This document shows positions 6,083 through 6,287 of a stretch of DNA of 6,287 nucleotides, piece by piece. The DNA comes from Gammaproteobacteria bacterium (GTDB lineage: Bacteria; Pseudomonadota; Gammaproteobacteria; Arenicellales; JAOTYS01). The position numbers and the translations under genes are program-made. The stretch spans positions 1 through 6,287 of the forward strand of contig JAOTYS010000277.1 of the NCBI GenBank assembly GCA_029861795.1, given 5' to 3'. Below the pieces are notes generated by a model. It saw only the letters and a list, made by a program, of their open reading frames with translations. It ran no database searches and had not been told where the DNA came from. Within the stretch, counting starts at the first letter, position 1; every line of letters begins with the position of its first letter.

Positions 6083-6287
6083 CTTGCCACAGATGTTCAC
6101 AAATAATTTTCTCTCCTAAGATTCTAAAACAGTTTATGCGTTTCAAAGAGTTACCACTTAGAGTTAACAACCGGTGGCAGCTCAGCGCCCTAACATAGAC
6201 CTCTCAGGGTATGCAGCCCAATTGACTTGAACCATGCCAATGCTATTGTTGAATTGTAGAACTCACACCTTAGTTTGAGGAAGATTT
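6083..6287. other. Region beyond the minus-strand genes, no assignable gene
   Basis: Apart from the minus-strand Shine-Dalgarno-like AGGAGAG at 6111-6117, I see no gene, repeat or terminator. A minus-strand TAGAAT and TTGAAA pair near 6119-6145 has only about 14 bp spacing, too short for a normal sigma-70 promoter. The promoter for the aminotransferase transcript should lie here or beyond the window edge. Confidence 0.4.

Noticed and set aside
6119..6145. Minus-strand promoter for the aminotransferase (TTGAAA and TAGAAT)
   Set aside because: The spacing is only about 14 bp, too short for sigma-70, and no better pairing was found.
5913..6170. 85-codon minus-strand frame overlapping the aminotransferase start
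   Set aside because: It overlaps the aminotransferase N-terminus in another frame and has no recognisable protein features, apart from a short stretch that may belong to a frameshifted remnant.

Overview
The window looks like part of a gammaproteobacterial chromosome. The clearest pointer is a full-length RNase AM (YciV/TrpH-type) protein that can be aligned end to end with the E. coli enzyme. A DinB of the usual proteobacterial type and GTAG-headed REP-like hairpins fit the same group. The species cannot be named from the sequence alone.

Layout. Positions 2-3175 hold three plus-strand housekeeping-type genes: a type I-beta DAHP synthase-like protein cut by the left edge of the window (first step of the shikimate pathway), RNase AM (RNA 5'-end maturation and turnover), and DNA polymerase IV (translesion synthesis). 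Gaps of 50 and 88 bp with no clear terminator make read-through possible, but the functions are unrelated. A weak hairpin follows dinB.

Positions 3240-4380 are a damaged zone. An AT-rich segment carries a good sigma-70 promoter (TTGAAC, 17 bp, TATAAT) with two near-identical 15-bp dyads 31 bp apart. Downstream lies the wreck of a DUF2339 multi-spanning membrane protein: two frameshifts, one in-frame stop, a large internal deletion and a lost C-terminus. The promoter appears better preserved than the gene.

Positions 4408-4626 hold a tandem array with an 81-82 bp period, two full units and one partial. Read on the minus strand, each unit has a GTAG-headed, REP-like hairpin, and the two full units also carry a second hairpin. 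The array begins about 30 bp beyond the point where DUF2339 homology stops. Its last unit runs into the 3' end of the next gene.

Positions 4607-5956 (minus strand) encode an intact class III PLP aminotransferase that most resembles the (S)-beta-phenylalanine (beta-amino acid) aminotransferases. Six bases upstream of its start ends a 38-codon ORF, which is either a tiny gene or the tail of a decayed one. Beyond it, to 6287, nothing could be assigned.

No new defence or mobile system was found. The most interesting parts are the relic gene with a preserved double-operator promoter, the REP-like array that overlaps an aminotransferase C-terminus, and the metal-site change in the DAHP synthase-like protein.
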